Position numbers and translations under genes: made by a program. The notes under the pieces were generated by a model. It ran no database searches. It saw nothing but the letters and a program-made list of their open reading frames with translations, and had not been told where the DNA came from. From contig NZ_BMUF01000006.1 in the NCBI RefSeq assembly GCF_014650055.1, forward strand, positions 1 through 64,000: 64,000 bases of DNA, in the 5' to 3' direction. This stretch comes from Streptomyces malachitofuscus (GTDB lineage Bacteria; Actinomycetota; Actinomycetes; Streptomycetales; Streptomycetaceae). Positions 24,908-32,592 of this stretch are shown in pieces; position 1 is the stretch's first letter; each line of letters begins with the position of its first letter.

Positions 24908-24948
24908 GCCGTCGCGTGTCCGTTGAGAAAACCCTGACGAGGAGTGAA

Positions 24949-25140
24949 ATGAGCACCAGGAACGACGTCGACACCCGCACCTACACCGTTCTCCGCAACG
25001 AGAAGGGCGAACACTCCCTCTGGCTGGAGAACAAGGAGGTTCCGCTCGGCTGGGAGCGTCTCGACTTCACCGGCACCGTCGAGGAGTGCTCCGCCTACGT
25101 CGACAAGGTCTGGTATGTCGGCCCGAAGCGGAAGGGCTGA
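24949..25140 (+). CDS. MbtH-like protein
   Basis: This 63-residue protein would bind and activate adenylation domains of the NRPSs just upstream. It keeps the family core: N-x-x-G-x-x-SLW near residues 17-25, VPLGW, and the Cys-Tyr-Trp pattern of the C-terminal helix. It departs from the usual form in two places. The proline of SLWP is Leu (SLWL), and the usual W-x-DMRP ending is replaced by VWYVGPKRKG. The start ATG has gaggag about five bases upstream. It is read in the same direction as the NRPS genes, 41 bases after the large NRPS stop. Confidence 0.9.
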   Translation: MSTRNDVDTRTYTVLRNEKGEHSLWLENKEVPLGWERLDFTGTVEECSAYVDKVWYVGPKRKG

Positions 25141-25141
25141 C

Positions 25142-26212
25142 GTGCAGAACCGCCGTTCGAAGACAGTCCCGCCGGCCCGTGCCGCCACCGGCGCCACGGG
25201 CCCGGCGGGCCCGTCCCGCCCGCACGACGTCTACGTCCTCAGCGAGGACGAGAGCCGCCTGCTCGACGAGATCGCCGCGGAGGTCGCCACGGCGTACGAC
25301 AACGTGGAGGACCCGCGCTTCATAGCCGACGCGCGGCTGTTCGCCCAGCGGCTGCCCTTAGGTCTGCGCCGGTGGATCGAACAGGTCCGGCTGAGCGCGG
25401 ACCTCGGCAGCTTCCGCATCCGCGGGCACCGCTTGCGCGACGCCGACCTGCCGCCGACTCCGCCGGAGTTCGAACGGGAGCCGACGCGGCCGGCGCTGCC
25501 GCCGGAGGTGTGCCTGGTGCTGTTCGGTGTCCTGCTCGGCGACGTGTTCGGCTGGGAGACCCAGCAGGCGGGGAGACTGGTGCACGACATCGTGCCCAGC
25601 GAGCAGGAGCAGAAGTCGCAGACCAGCGCGAGCAGCGCGGTCGAGCTGGGCTGGCACACCGAGGACGCCTTCCACCCGTACCGGGCCGACTATCTGGGGC
25701 TGGCCTGCGTGCGCAACCCCGACCGGGTGCCGACCACGCTGGCGGAACTGCGCTCGCTGGAACTCTCCGAGCGCACCCGGTCCGTGCTGAGCCAGCCGCG
25801 CTTCCACCAGAGGCCGGACACCTCGCACAGCCCCACAGGCTCCGACGACGTCGGCGCGTGGTCCGACCCGCCGCTCGCCCGGGTGCTGTCGGGAATGGCG
25901 GGCAGTCGGTCGCTGTGTGTCGACGCCGACTTCACCGTGGCCGCGGACGACGAGGACACGGAGGCGGAGTCGGCTCTGGAAGAGCTGAAAAGAGAGATCG
26001 AGAGCAAGCTCGGCGACCTCGTTCTGGAGCCCGGGGACTATCTGTTCCTGGACAACCAGCGCTGTGTCCACGGCCGGCGCCCGTTCCGGGCTCGTTTCGA
26101 CGGCACGGACCGTTGGCTCAAGCGGGTGAGCGTGACACGGGATCTGCGGCGCATGGCGGAAGCGGGAGTGACCGCCACCAAGCGGACCGCCCGCGCTGTC
26201 CTGGCGAGCTGA
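25142..26212 (+). CDS. Fe(II)/2-oxoglutarate amino-acid hydroxylase, AsnO/VioC type
   Basis: The 356-residue protein has the clavaminate synthase-like fold signature of the AsnO/VioC/MppO group: ELGWHTEDAFHPYRADYLG, giving an iron-binding H172-x-E174, a distal His310 in CVHGRRPF, and a following Arg-rich stretch (RWLKR) that should bind 2-oxoglutarate. Known members hydroxylate the beta or gamma carbon of Asn, Arg or enduracididine, free or on a carrier. The likely role here is to make a hydroxylated building block for an NRPS module. The GTG start at 25142 is preceded by ggaaggg and lies one base after the MbtH stop, so translation is probably coupled. Codon 73 (25358-25360) is TTA, so full expression probably needs bldA tRNA. 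The substrate is not readable. Confidence 0.88.
   Translation: MQNRRSKTVPPARAATGATGPAGPSRPHDVYVLSEDESRLLDEIAAEVATAYDNVEDPRFIADARLFAQRLPLGLRRWIEQVRLSADLGSFRIRGHRLRDADLPPTPPEFEREPTRPALPPEVCLVLFGVLLGDVFGWETQQAGRLVHDIVPSEQEQKSQTSASSAVELGWHTEDAFHPYRADYLGLACVRNPDRVPTTLAELRSLELSERTRSVLSQPRFHQRPDTSHSPTGSDDVGAWSDPPLARVLSGMAGSRSLCVDADFTVAADDEDTEAESALEELKREIESKLGDLVLEPGDYLFLDNQRCVHGRRPFRARFDGTDRWLKRVSVTRDLRRMAEAGVTATKRTARAVLAS
25358..25360 (+). promoter_or_regulatory. TTA (bldA) codon in hydroxylase gene
   Basis: The Leu codon in the segment RLPLGL is TTA. In Streptomyces, TTA is read only by the developmentally controlled bldA tRNA, which commonly gates secondary metabolism. Confidence 0.85.
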
Positions 26213-26240
26213 CGAACGAGGGATAGGTGAGGGGAACAGG

Positions 26241-28145
26241 ATGGGTGACGTGCGAAGGGCCGAGGAACTTCCGGCCGGGACAAGAAAGGAGAAGCAGCCG
26301 GACACCGCCGAGGAGCAGTTCGATCCCGCGGGCTTAAAGGCACTGCTGAGGTTCGCCAGGCCCTACCGGGGGGCGCTCCTCGTGGGTATCGGCCTGGGTC
26401 TGCTCGGCTCGGGCGCCGCGCTGGCCCAGCCCCTGGCAGCACGTGAGGTGCTGGAGCGGGTGGGTCAGGACGGAGGCCTGATGAGGCCCATCCTGCTTCT
26501 CGTCGCCCTGGTGCTGGGCGGCGCCGCGCTGTCCGGTATCCAGTTGTTCATCCTGGAGCGCTCCGGGGAGCGCATGGTTCTGGGACTGCGACTGACGCTG
26601 GTGCGCAGGCTGCTGCGGCTGCGCATGAAGGAGTACGACCGCCGTTCGGTCGGCGATCTGCTGTCCACCGCCGGAGCCGACACCACCCTGCTGCGGTCGG
26701 TCATCACGGCCAACGTGCTGGACGCGGTCTCCTCCGTGGTGATGCTCGTCGGCGCGATCGCGCTGATGGCCTACCTGGACTGGGTGCAACTGGTGTCCGT
26801 GCTGGCGGTCCTGCTGGTCGTCGGCCTCGGTGTGGTTCCCGCGCTGAGCCGGATCAAGACCGCCACCGAGAGGGCGCAGGAAGGGCTGGGTCAGATGACC
26901 GCCGGCCTGGAGCGGGCCCTGGGCGCCATCCGCACGGTGAAGGCCAGCGTGTCCGAGGAGCGCGAGTCCGAGCGGATCAGTGAGTGGGCCCGCACCTCGT
27001 ACACGGCGGGCGTGCGGTCGGTCAAACTGGACGCCGTCGTCGGCGTCGCCAGCGGCCTCGCCGTGCAACTGTCGTTCCTGATGGTCCTCGGCGTCGGCGG
27101 TGTGCGCGTGGCCAACGGGAGCATCTCGGCCGCCGACCTGGTGGCCTTCCTGCTCTACATCCTGTACCTGGCCTCCCCGATCATGATCATCGTGGGTGCG
27201 GTAACCCAGCTGCAGAAGGCCTCGGCCGCCACCGCCCGCATCGCGGCGGTGAACGACATGGAGGTCGAGCCGATGCCCGGCAGCGCGGCGCCCGTGGTCG
27301 GCGACGCCGTCCCGCTCGCCGGGAGCGGCGGCACCGCCGTGCCGGCCGCGCCGTCGAGCGGCCCGCCCTCGTCGGTGACGTTCGAGAACGTGAGCTTCGG
27401 CTACCGCGAGGACGTCCCCGTACTCAGGGACGTGTCCTTCCACATCCCGGCCGGCGCCAAGGCGGCACTGGTGGGCCCCTCCGGCGTCGGGAAAACCACC
27501 GTTGTGGCCATGCTCGAACGCTTCTACGAGCCCGAGACGGGCCGCGTCCTGCTCGGCGACCGCGATCTGGCGGACATCCCGCTCAACGAGCTGCGCCGCC
27601 AGATCGGCTATGTGGAGCAGGAGGCCCCGGCACTGGCGGGCACGCTGCGCGAGAACCTGCTCTACACCGCGCCGGCCACCACCGACGACCAGCTGAACGC
27701 GGTGGTGGAGGCCAGCCGCCTGGGCGCACTGGTCCGCCGGCTCCCCGACGGCCTGGACACCGAGATCGGTGACCGCGGCACACAGCTGTCCGGTGGCGAG
27801 CGCCAGCGGCTGGCCATCGGCCGCCTCCTGCTGAGCCGGCCCCGGCTGGTGCTGCTGGACGAGGCGACCTCGCAGCTCGACTCGGTCAACGAGGCGGCGC
27901 TGCGGGAAGCGATCGAGGAGCTCGCCGCGGGCTGCACGATGATAGTGATCGCCCACCGGCTGTCCACGGTCGCGGCCTCCGACGTGATCGTGCTGCTGGA
28001 CCACGGCGGCGTCCGCAGGACCGGCACCCACGACGAACTCATGGCCGAGGACGAGCTCTACCGGGACCTGGCGCGGGGGCAGCTGCTCAGCGGCGACCGT
28101 GCCGTCACCGCCGGGTCCCCGGTGCCCGCGGAGGTGGACGGGTGA
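26241..28145 (+). CDS. ABC exporter, fused membrane and ATPase domains
   Basis: The 634-residue protein has an N-terminal six-helix exporter domain (about residues 30-340) and a C-terminal ATPase with GPSGVGKTT (Walker A), LSGGERQR (signature), LVLLDEAT (Walker B) and IAHRLST (H-loop). It is a homodimeric type I exporter and the natural candidate to export the peptide made by the upstream NRPSs. The ATG at 26241 follows ggggaacagg. Codon 32 (26334-26336) is TTA, matching the TTA codon in the hydroxylase gene and implying shared bldA control. The stop overlaps the next start by four bases (GTGA). Confidence 0.92.
   Translation: MGDVRRAEELPAGTRKEKQPDTAEEQFDPAGLKALLRFARPYRGALLVGIGLGLLGSGAALAQPLAAREVLERVGQDGGLMRPILLLVALVLGGAALSGIQLFILERSGERMVLGLRLTLVRRLLRLRMKEYDRRSVGDLLSTAGADTTLLRSVITANVLDAVSSVVMLVGAIALMAYLDWVQLVSVLAVLLVVGLGVVPALSRIKTATERAQEGLGQMTAGLERALGAIRTVKASVSEERESERISEWARTSYTAGVRSVKLDAVVGVASGLAVQLSFLMVLGVGGVRVANGSISAADLVAFLLYILYLASPIMIIVGAVTQLQKASAATARIAAVNDMEVEPMPGSAAPVVGDAVPLAGSGGTAVPAAPSSGPPSSVTFENVSFGYREDVPVLRDVSFHIPAGAKAALVGPSGVGKTTVVAMLERFYEPETGRVLLGDRDLADIPLNELRRQIGYVEQEAPALAGTLRENLLYTAPATTDDQLNAVVEASRLGALVRRLPDGLDTEIGDRGTQLSGGERQRLAIGRLLLSRPRLVLLDEATSQLDSVNEAALREAIEELAAGCTMIVIAHRLSTVAASDVIVLLDHGGVRRTGTHDELMAEDELYRDLARGQLLSGDRAVTAGSPVPAEVDG
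26334..26336 (+). promoter_or_regulatory. TTA (bldA) codon in exporter gene
   Basis: The Leu in FDPAGLKALL is encoded by TTA, at codon 32 of the exporter. Its position near the 5' end is typical of bldA-regulated genes. Confidence 0.85.
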
Positions 28146-28954
28146 GCGGGCGGCGCAGCCAGGTGCGGGTGCCTACGGGCGGCACCACGCTCAAGGCCGA
28201 GGTCACCGGGGCCGGCGAGCCGGTCGTGATGGTGATGGGCAGCGGCGCGGCCGGACGGGTCTGGCACCTCCACCAGGTGCCGGCGTTGGTGGCGGCCGGA
28301 TACCAGGTCGTGACGTTCGACAGCCGTGGTCTGTCGCCCGAGGACACCGGTGACTTCACCCTGGCGGACATGGTCGACGACACGGTCGCGCTGATCGAGC
28401 ACTTCGGATTCACCCGCTGCCGGCTGGTGGGGTTCTCGCTCGGCGCGATGATCGTTCAGGAGCTGCTGGTCGAACGGCCCGATCTGGTCGGCCGGGCCGT
28501 GCTGATGGCCACGCGCGGGCGGACCGACGCCATGCGGCTGGCCCTGTCCCGGGCCGAGCGGGACCTGTACGACGCCAAGGTGGACCTGCCCGCCGGGTAC
28601 CGCGCGACGGTTCAGATGATGCGCTACCTGAGCCATCGCACCATGGACGACGAGGACGCCGCCCGCTACTGGCTGGAGGTCTTCGAGATCCCCGAGGGGA
28701 CCATGCCCGGGCTGCGGCGCCAGCTGGAACTCGACGAGCTGCCCGACCGGTTGCCGGCCTACCGGGCCATCTCCACACCCACCCTGGTGATGGGCTTCGA
28801 GGACGACCTTCTCTGCCCGCCGCACATGGTCCGCGAGGTCGCCGACGCCATTCCGGGCGCCCGGTACCTGGAGGTCGCCGGCTGCGGGCATCTCGGCTAC
28901 ATGGAGCAGTCCGGGCAGGTCAACGGCCACCTGCTGGAGTTCCTGGCCTCCTGA
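28142..28954 (+). CDS. Alpha/beta hydrolase
   Basis: The 270-residue protein has the alpha/beta-hydrolase pattern: an oxyanion stretch MVMGSG, nucleophile Ser99 in GFSLGA, an acid in FEDDLLCPP and a late His in GCGHLGYME. It starts at a GTG that overlaps the exporter stop (GTGA), so it is translationally coupled to the NRPS cluster. It could be an esterase or thioesterase that acts on the peptide or edits stalled carriers, but it lacks the usual type II thioesterase sequence. The exact substrate is unknown. It is the last gene before a strong palindrome. Confidence 0.85.
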   Translation: MSGRRSQVRVPTGGTTLKAEVTGAGEPVVMVMGSGAAGRVWHLHQVPALVAAGYQVVTFDSRGLSPEDTGDFTLADMVDDTVALIEHFGFTRCRLVGFSLGAMIVQELLVERPDLVGRAVLMATRGRTDAMRLALSRAERDLYDAKVDLPAGYRATVQMMRYLSHRTMDDEDAARYWLEVFEIPEGTMPGLRRQLELDELPDRLPAYRAISTPTLVMGFEDDLLCPPHMVREVADAIPGARYLEVAGCGHLGYMEQSGQVNGHLLEFLAS

Positions 28955-28965
28955 CGCGGCCGCCT

Positions 28966-29001
28966 CCCCTCGAGTGTCAACCACGTTTGACACTCGAGGG
29001 G
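28966..29001. terminator. Perfect 15-bp palindrome, terminator and/or operator
   Basis: The arms CCCCTCGAGTGTCAA and TTGACACTCGAGGGG are perfect reverse complements separated by six bases (CCACGT). It lies 11 bases after the last NRPS-cluster gene, so it can fold as a terminator hairpin. Its right arm also supplies TTGACA, the -35 box of the next gene. Confidence 0.7.
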
Positions 29002-29023
29002 ATGTCAACTAAAGTTGCGTTCA
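28987..29023 (+). promoter_or_regulatory. Promoter with -10 close to the start codon (leaderless transcript)
   Basis: TTGACA (28987-28992), a 17-base spacer and TAAAGT (29010-29015) form a good SigA-type promoter. Initiation about eight bases after the -10 falls on the ATG at 29023, which has no ribosome-binding site. Two related sequences, TGTCAACCACGTTTGACA (28975-28992) and TGTCAACTAAAGTTGCG (29003-29019), cover the -35 and -10 and look like tandem operators. Confidence 0.6.
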
Positions 29024-29268
29024 TGGACAGTGACGAGCTCCCCCAGCTCACCCGGCTCGCACAGCGCACCGGAGACGGCGACCCGATCGAGGCCCTGGCC
29101 GCGATCGCCGAACTGCGGAAGGTGCTGGAACGTCAGGAGGCGGTGCTCGTCCGGCGGGCACGCACCCAGGGCAGGAGCTGGGCCCGGATCGCCGAGGTCC
29201 TCGGCGTGAGCAGGCAGGCCGTGCACAAGAAGCACGGCGGCCGCAGGCTCTTCCGCAGCGACGACTGA
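29023..29268 (+). CDS. Small helix-turn-helix protein
   Basis: The 81-residue protein has an acidic helical N-terminus, then RARTQGRSWARIAEVLGVSRQAVHKKHGG, a clear helix-turn-helix (given here in the order arm, first helix, recognition helix). It is probably a DNA-binding regulator that controls its own promoter through the repeats just upstream. I chose the ATG at 29023 because it coincides with the predicted transcription start; upstream TTG/ATG codons at 28987 and 29002 would lie inside the promoter. No enzymatic domain is present. Confidence 0.75.
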   Translation: MDSDELPQLTRLAQRTGDGDPIEALAAIAELRKVLERQEAVLVRRARTQGRSWARIAEVLGVSRQAVHKKHGGRRLFRSDD

Positions 29269-29357
29269 ACACGCCGTACCCACCCGCCGCTTCGCGCCGC
29301 ACGGGCGCACAGGCGGCTACTCGGCATGCCCGCACACAGACTTCCGGAGGTTCGTGA

Positions 29358-30446
29358 ATGGCTCACCAGTCAGTCGTCCAGGACGCCGTCGCGATCGCGG
29401 TGACGGCCAACCTGCCGGTCATCCTCTGGGGTGCCCCCGGAACCGGGAAGACCTCGTCGGTGATCGCCCTGGCCGAAGCCATGGACCTGCCCGCCGAGGT
29501 GGTCATCGGCTCCATCCGGGAACCCAGCGACTTCTCCGGGCTGCCCGTCATCCGTGACGGGACCACCTGGTTCGCCCCGCCGCGCTGGGCCGAACGGCTG
29601 GCCGCGGGCGGCTCGGGCCTGTTGTTCCTCGACGAGCTGACCACCGCTCCGCCGGCCGTGCAGGCCGCGATGCTGCGGGTCGTGCTCGAACGCACCGTCG
29701 GCGACCTTCGGCTGCCCGACGCCGTGCGGATCGTGGCCGCCGCCAACCCGCCCGAACAGGCCGCCGACGGCTGGGACCTGTCCGCCCCGCTGGCCAACCG
29801 GCTGATCCACCTGGACTGGCAGGTCGAGGCGGCCGACATCGCCGCGGGCTTCACCGGCGGATTCACCGTGCCCGCCCTCGTGCACAAGGACCCGCCGCCG
29901 GAGGACACCGTCGCCCGCGCCAGGTCCCTGGTCGGCGCCTTCCTGCGGGTCCGTCCGGAACTGGTCGTGGCCGTACCCGACGGAGCGGACCGGGCGGGTC
30001 GCGGATGGCCGAGCCCCAGGACCTGGGAGATGGCCGCCAAGGCCGTCGCCGCCTGCGAACACGCCGGCGCCCGCCCGGAGGTGGAGGCCGCGCTCGTCCT
30101 GGGCGCCGTCGGCGACGCCGCCGGGTACGAACTGATCACCTGGCTGCGCAGCCTCGACCTGCCCGACCCGGAGACCCTGCTCGCCGACCCCCGGGCCCCG
30201 CTGCCCGAACGCCTGGACCAACTGCACGCCCTGCTCGGGGCGCTCGTCGCGCATGTACGCGCCGACGGCGGCCGGGACACCTGGGAACGGTCCTGGACGG
30301 TCATCGCGCGGGTGGCGAAAACGGCTCCCGACGTGGCGGCCGGCTCGGCCAGGGCCCTGGTGGCCGGCAGGCCCGAGGGCGCCGCGCCGCCCACCGCGAT
30401 GCTCGAGCTGGCGCCCATCCTGCGTGTGGCGGGCCTGCTGCCATGA
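29358..30446 (+). CDS. MoxR-type AAA+ ATPase
   Basis: The 362-residue protein is a MoxR/RavA-like AAA+ chaperone ATPase, with WGAPGTGKTS (Walker A), LLFLDELT (Walker B), a sensor-1 Asn in AAANPPE and an Arg-containing segment LANRLIHLDW. Such ATPases work with von Willebrand A (VWA) partners to remodel or insert cofactors into target complexes, and some belong to conflict systems. The ATG has cttccggagg ten bases upstream. The stop overlaps the next gene's ATG (ATGA), so the pair is coupled. Confidence 0.92.
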   Translation: MAHQSVVQDAVAIAVTANLPVILWGAPGTGKTSSVIALAEAMDLPAEVVIGSIREPSDFSGLPVIRDGTTWFAPPRWAERLAAGGSGLLFLDELTTAPPAVQAAMLRVVLERTVGDLRLPDAVRIVAAANPPEQAADGWDLSAPLANRLIHLDWQVEAADIAAGFTGGFTVPALVHKDPPPEDTVARARSLVGAFLRVRPELVVAVPDGADRAGRGWPSPRTWEMAAKAVAACEHAGARPEVEAALVLGAVGDAAGYELITWLRSLDLPDPETLLADPRAPLPERLDQLHALLGALVAHVRADGGRDTWERSWTVIARVAKTAPDVAAGSARALVAGRPEGAAPPTAMLELAPILRVAGLLP

Positions 30447-31762
30447 CCGCCGGCACGGCACCGGACGAGGAGGTCATGGCCAAGTTCGCGGGCGCCCGCC
30501 TGTGGGCCTGCCACCAGGCCCCCTACCTCGCCAATGCGATCTTCGCCCTCACACCCGCCCTCCTCGAACCCGGCACGGACCCCGACACCGGTGCCTGGGT
30601 GCCCGACCCCGCGCTGGCCGCCTTCCCGGCCAACACGGACTGGGTCGTGCACATCGACCCGGCGACCGTTCTCGCCAACCCGGTCGAGCGCACGGGATGG
30701 TGGCTGCTGCACCAGGTCGGGCACCTGGTCAGGGGCCACGCCGCCAGGTCCCCGGTACGTCCCGCCCCCGGAGCCACGGGCCCCACGCACGCCATGGGCC
30801 TCGAGGGGCAGCGCGACAGCGCCGCCCACCGCTGGAACCAGGCCGCGGACGCCGAGATCAACGACGATCTGGAGACGGAGGGGCTCACCGGTCCCGACGG
30901 CGTCATCTCACCGCGCGAACTGGGCCTGCCGGGCAACCGGATGGCCGAGGAGTACCTGAGCCTGCTCGATGTGCTCGACGACGCCCTGGTCCGCGGCGGC
31001 ACGTCCCTGTCCGACGCAGTGGACTGCGGCAGCGCCGCCGACGGCATCGAACGGCCCTGGGACCGGACGGCGGGCGGCGCGGGACTGTCCGAGCTGGAAC
31101 GGGAGATGCTGGAACGCTCGCTCGCGGCCGGGATCCAGGAGCGGGCCAGCGCGCGCAGCGACGTGCCCGGCGGCTGGGTGCGCTGGGCCGAGGCGAGACT
31201 CCGGCCCCGGATCGACTGGCGCGCGCAGGTCGGCTCGCTCATCCGCAAGGGGCTGGCCGAGACATCCGGCCGGGTCGACTTCAGCTACCGCCGCCCGTCA
31301 CGGCGGGCGGCCGCCTACGGCGACTTCGTGACGCCCGCCATGACCCGTCCGGTGCCGGAGACGGCTCTGGTGCTCGACACGTCCGGCAGCGTGACCGCAC
31401 CGGTGCTCGAACGGCTGGTCGGCGAGGTCACCGGCATCATCGACAAGGTCAGCGGGCCCGGCCGGAGGCTCCGCGTCCTGTGCTGCGACACCAAGGCGCA
31501 TCCCGTGCAGGAGATCAGGAAGGCCGCGGAACTCCGGCTGGTCGGAGGCGGCGGCACCGACATGCGGGCCGGCATCGAGGCGGCCATGGAGCTGCGGCCC
31601 ACCCCCGACCTGGTGCTCGTCATGACCGACGGCCAGACGCCCTGGCCCGAGCGCAGACCGCCCGCGAAGGTGCTGGTCTGTCTGATCGGGGACGACGGCC
31701 GGGCCCCCGACTGGGCGGCCCGGGTCCGTATCCCCGCGGACGTGGAGGAGAAAGAACGATGA
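30443..31762 (+). CDS. VWA-domain partner with metallopeptidase-like N-terminus
   Basis: The 439-residue protein has an N-terminal region of the putative metallopeptidase type (DUF2201-like) and a C-terminal von Willebrand A domain with the metal-binding motif DTSGS near residue 312. The N-terminal helix reads LLHQVGHLVRGH; the Glu of a catalytic HExxH is Gln here, so peptidase activity is doubtful. It overlaps the MoxR gene by four bases and the following gene by four bases, the standard arrangement for a MoxR-VWA pair in which the ATPase drives the VWA protein. The target is unknown. Confidence 0.85.
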   Translation: MTAGTAPDEEVMAKFAGARLWACHQAPYLANAIFALTPALLEPGTDPDTGAWVPDPALAAFPANTDWVVHIDPATVLANPVERTGWWLLHQVGHLVRGHAARSPVRPAPGATGPTHAMGLEGQRDSAAHRWNQAADAEINDDLETEGLTGPDGVISPRELGLPGNRMAEEYLSLLDVLDDALVRGGTSLSDAVDCGSAADGIERPWDRTAGGAGLSELEREMLERSLAAGIQERASARSDVPGGWVRWAEARLRPRIDWRAQVGSLIRKGLAETSGRVDFSYRRPSRRAAAYGDFVTPAMTRPVPETALVLDTSGSVTAPVLERLVGEVTGIIDKVSGPGRRLRVLCCDTKAHPVQEIRKAAELRLVGGGGTDMRAGIEAAMELRPTPDLVLVMTDGQTPWPERRPPAKVLVCLIGDDGRAPDWAARVRIPADVEEKER

Positions 31763-32556
31763 ACGTCGCCTTCTTCGAGGAAGATCCGGACGAGCCGGAG
31801 GAGCCGGGCCGGCGGTCGGACCAGGGGGCGCCCGCTCCCGAACCGCTGCACGCCTGGCGGGAGCGCGGTTACGCCGTCGGCGAGGCCCGCCGGTGGATCG
31901 CCGAGGGGTTCGCACTCGACGACGCCGACCGCTGGCGCACCTCGGGCGTGTACAAGCCCGACGAAGCGCGGGAATGGCGCACGGCGGGTGCCACCCCGTA
32001 CACCGTCGACAGGATGCTGCGCGCCGGGATGACCCCGCGCGACGCCGTCCGCTGGCGGGAGTTCGGCGTCCCCGCGGCCGAGGCCGCGGAACGGCACCTG
32101 GCCGGAGAGGACCCCCGCCCCCAGCGGTGGACCGAGCGGCTGCGGCCGGGCCGGTCCCGCCGGGGCGTCGGCCGCACCCTGGACGAACAGGAAGCCGCCA
32201 CGATGCGGGCGATGCTGCGCGCCGGTATCCCGGCGGAGAAGGCCAGGCCGTACATCGACCTCGGCTGGCACGGCACCGAAGCCGTCGCCTGGGCCGAACG
32301 GTCGCTCGACGCCGGAGAGGCCAAGCTCTTCCACGCCCTCGGGTTCTCCCCGGCGGAGGCCCAACGCGTGGCCGCGCAGGGCGCGGACGCCATCTCGGTG
32401 ATGACCGACTGGTGGCGCGCGGGCGTACCCATCGACGAGGTCTCCGCCTGGTGCGGGGCGGGCTTCACCGCCGAAGAGACAGCGGACCTGCGCCGCCAGG
32501 GCGTCGATGTGGAGCAGGCGAGGGTGATGCGTGCCCTCACCGACAGCGGCGGGTGA
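31759..32556 (+). CDS. Helical-repeat protein, third member of the MoxR-VWA operon
   Basis: The 265-residue protein has no enzyme motif that I recognise. After an acidic, Pro-rich start it is made of short repeats of the form W-x-x-x-G-(hydrophobic)-x-x-x-x-A-x-x-W, for example AHRW-like units around residues 45-110 and again at 145-250. They suggest a right-handed helical solenoid that binds a protein partner. It is translationally coupled (ATGA) to the VWA gene. It is probably the target or adaptor of the MoxR-VWA machine; that role is inference from position. Confidence 0.7.
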   Translation: MNVAFFEEDPDEPEEPGRRSDQGAPAPEPLHAWRERGYAVGEARRWIAEGFALDDADRWRTSGVYKPDEAREWRTAGATPYTVDRMLRAGMTPRDAVRWREFGVPAAEAAERHLAGEDPRPQRWTERLRPGRSRRGVGRTLDEQEAATMRAMLRAGIPAEKARPYIDLGWHGTEAVAWAERSLDAGEAKLFHALGFSPAEAQRVAAQGADAISVMTDWWRAGVPIDEVSAWCGAGFTAEETADLRRQGVDVEQARVMRALTDSGG

Positions 32557-32592
32557 GCCACGGCGAACTCGTCCCGTAGGAAAGGAAAATGA

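Noticed and set aside
29341..32556. MoxR-VWA operon as part of the NRPS cluster
   Set aside because: It lies beyond the palindrome and the self-regulated HTH gene, has its own RBS, and no functional link to peptide synthesis is visible.
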